From JBGZFC01 sp964631255 (GTDB taxonomy: Bacteria; Bacteroidota; Bacteroidia; Bacteroidales; Dysgonomonadaceae): a DNA stretch of 24,682 nt. Positions within the stretch are counted from its first letter, which is position 1, and every line of letters begins with the position of its first letter. Positions 23,554 to 24,682 of this stretch are shown here, in pieces. The notes under the pieces were generated by a model. The model ran no database searches. It was not told the origin of the DNA and was given only the letters and a program-made list of their open reading frames with translations. The stretch is taken from positions 1-24,682 of the forward strand of contig CAZVWS010000030.1 of assembly GCA_964631255.1 (NCBI GenBank), read 5' to 3'. Both the position numbers and the translations under genes were made by a program.

Positions 23554-24030
23554 TTACAGATTTCTTTTCAACATCCTGTCATACAATACTATCGAAGCAG
23601 CAACGGATACGTTCAACGAAAATTTTCCGGGAATTTGTACTACCTCGTGGCAAACATCCAAAGCTTCTTTGGACAATCCGCGGTCTTCCGAACCCATCAG
23701 ATAGATGGCTCGTTGGGGGTGTTTGTAGCTCATCAATGGATGGCTTCGCTCGTCCAATTCCACACCAATAATCGTGGTATCTTTTGGAATGGATGCCACG
23801 AAATGTGCCAAATCGGGATATTCAAACAAGGGTGTATGTCGCCACGATTTCATCGTGTCTGTTTTCATCGTTTCGTAACGTTTGCCGATGATGAACATAA
23901 AATCGGCATCCAGCACTTGGGCGGAACGCCATATTGTGCCTATATTTCGGGACATGGCAGCACACTCTATGCCTATTCCGAAAAAACCTCTGCCTTTGGG
24001 AGGAGTTATAGAGTTTGGGTATTCTTTCAT
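23554..24030 (-). CDS. TrmH/SpoU-family RNA methyltransferase
   Basis: A 158-residue SPOUT-class enzyme that would 2'-O-methylate tRNA or rRNA using SAM bound in a trefoil knot. Family motif 1 is at 29-36 (NIGTIWRS, with N29 and R35), motif 2 at 110-120 (YLMGSEDRGLS, E115), and motif 3 at 135-150 (GKFSLNVSVAASIVLY, N140 and S142). There is no N-terminal RNA-binding domain, so it is a minimal protein like TrmL, but the target cannot be assigned. The start at ATG 24030 agrees with the family length. It is followed by the WYL gene after 87 bp. Upstream lies a repeat region whose first copy contains a TATCTTTG site on this strand. Confidence 0.88.
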   Translation of the reverse strand: MKEYPNSITPPKGRGFFGIGIECAAMSRNIGTIWRSAQVLDADFMFIIGKRYETMKTDTMKSWRHTPLFEYPDLAHFVASIPKDTTIIGVELDERSHPLMSYKHPQRAIYLMGSEDRGLSKEALDVCHEVVQIPGKFSLNVSVAASIVLYDRMLKRNL

Positions 24031-24216
24031 TTTTGCGTTGTTATTTTAATTTTGGGAACAAGAGAGAAGACGGTTAGACCGCTTTGTTAGACTATTAGAC
24101 CGCTTCGCTAATGGACTTTTAGACCGCTTCGCTGTTGGACTGATAGATATGCACGGGGCTGATTTTCAGCACGGCATGCTATGTTTCTACTACTCGTTTC
24201 ATCTTATTATGCAGTA

Positions 24217-24224
24217 CAAAGATA
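24217..24224 (-). promoter_or_regulatory. Putative -7 element (TATCTTTG on minus strand) in repeat copy 1
   Basis: CAAAGATA reads TATCTTTG on the minus strand, 186 bp upstream of the TrmH-family gene. The corresponding site in copy 2 (24446-24453) is TATATTTG, so the two copies differ only at a position that the consensus leaves free. No -33 box at proper spacing is evident. Confidence 0.4.
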
Positions 24225-24274
24225 CGACAGGCTTCTGCCAAAAAGTGGCGGAAGATGAAAATATTTTACCACCT

Positions 24275-24302
24275 CGTCTGACCGATTACCGGTCTGACGG
24301 AT
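24275..24302 (+). repeat. 28-bp inverted repeat, left arm
   Basis: The arm starts with CGTCTGACCGATT and ends with GGTCTGACGGAT. Its reverse complement occurs at 24625-24652 with one mismatch (A versus G in the middle). Each arm also holds a small internal hairpin, GACCG/CGGTC. Confidence 0.85.
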
Positions 24303-24624
24303 GAATCGGGACGGTTAGACCGCTTTACTGATAGACTATTAGACCGCTTCGCTGTTGGACTGATAGACTGGTAGATGTGGCGCGTGGCTGGTTTTCAGAA
24401 CGGCATGCTATGTTTCTACTACTCGTTTCATCTTATTTTGCAGTACAAATATACGACAGGCTTCTGCCAAAAAGTGGCGGAAGATGAAAATATTTTTTAG
24501 ACCGCTGCGCTGATAGAATATTAGACTGCTTCGCTGTTGGACTGATAGACTGGTAGATGTGGCGCGTGGCTGGTTTTCAGAACGGCATTTAATGTTTTTA
24601 CTGCCAGTTTCAATCTTTTACTCT

Positions 24625-24652
24625 ATCCGTCAGACCGGCAATCGGTCAGACG
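24625..24652 (-). repeat. 28-bp inverted repeat, right arm
   Basis: The arm starts ATCCGTCAGACC and ends ATCGGTCAGACG on the plus strand. It matches the left arm at 24275-24302 in inverted orientation at 27 of 28 positions. The arms enclose 322 bp that contain repeat copy 2 and the third, partial copy. Confidence 0.85.
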
Positions 24653-24682
24653 CTCGGTTACAAAATGGGGAAAAGGGAATAG

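Larger units (their letters stand above)
24061..24660. repeat. Non-coding region of shuffled direct repeats
   Basis: No gene is visible in 24031-24682. A 97-bp module occurs at 24171-24267 and 24400-24496 with two mismatches. A 56-bp module is identical at 24351-24406 and 24533-24588. Short TTAGACCGCTTCGCT-like units recur near 24074, 24095, 24119, 24315, 24339, 24497 and 24521. Each 97-bp copy contains a hairpin (CTTCTGCCA/TGGCGGAAG) and a TAnnTTTG match on the minus strand. The copies are 229 and 182 bp apart, so this is module shuffling and not a simple tandem array. Confidence 0.85.

Overview
The window is a chromosomal piece of a Bacteroidota genome, most likely of the order Bacteroidales. 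Three things support this. Promoter-like sites follow the TTTG / TAnnTTTG pattern of that phylum instead of the sigma-70 pattern. Shine-Dalgarno sequences are mostly absent. The gene set is typical of these anaerobes: Etf with acyl-CoA dehydrogenase, IorAB, an OmpH-like chaperone, a CvpA protein, and Psd next to PssA. Genus cannot be set from this sequence alone.

Layout. 1-531: 3' end of an M28 metallopeptidase, followed by a 42-bp-period repeat. 986-4955: etfB, etfA and an acyl-CoA dehydrogenase, closed by a strong hairpin terminator. 5219-6477: a small membrane protein and a TraB/GumN-like lipoprotein-size exported protein under one promoter. 6574-7989 (minus): an RlmD-type 23S rRNA methyltransferase, converging on the TraB gene across an octamer repeat array. 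8335-8964: an outer-membrane beta-barrel protein. 9059-11265 (minus): iorAB, sharing a bidirectional terminator with the beta-barrel gene. 11645-20361: a long plus-strand run with rimP, nusA, infB (transcription and translation), ompH/skp and murI (envelope), cvpA, psd and pssA (phosphatidylethanolamine synthesis). 20406-21776 (minus): radA. 21777-24682: a looser, accessory-looking stretch on the minus strand with a YefM/YoeB toxin-antitoxin pair, a WYL regulator, a TrmH-family methyltransferase and about 600 bp of shuffled repeats.

How the genes work together. EtfAB carries electrons from the acyl-CoA dehydrogenase, and IorAB oxidatively decarboxylates aryl 2-oxo acids, so the left half looks like amino-acid or short-chain acyl fermentation. 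The central run couples translation factors to envelope and lipid building. PssA makes phosphatidylserine and Psd converts it to phosphatidylethanolamine.

I see no clearly new multi-gene system. The most useful observations are: a toxin-antitoxin operator that copies the TGTACA geometry known from E. coli yefM-yoeB; a terminator-like hairpin in the rimP-nusA-infB leader behind a textbook Bacteroidota promoter; a 28-bp inverted repeat pair enclosing repeated modules at the right edge; several short-unit tandem arrays at gene borders; and an IorA that stops before the ferredoxin domain found in archaeal homologues.
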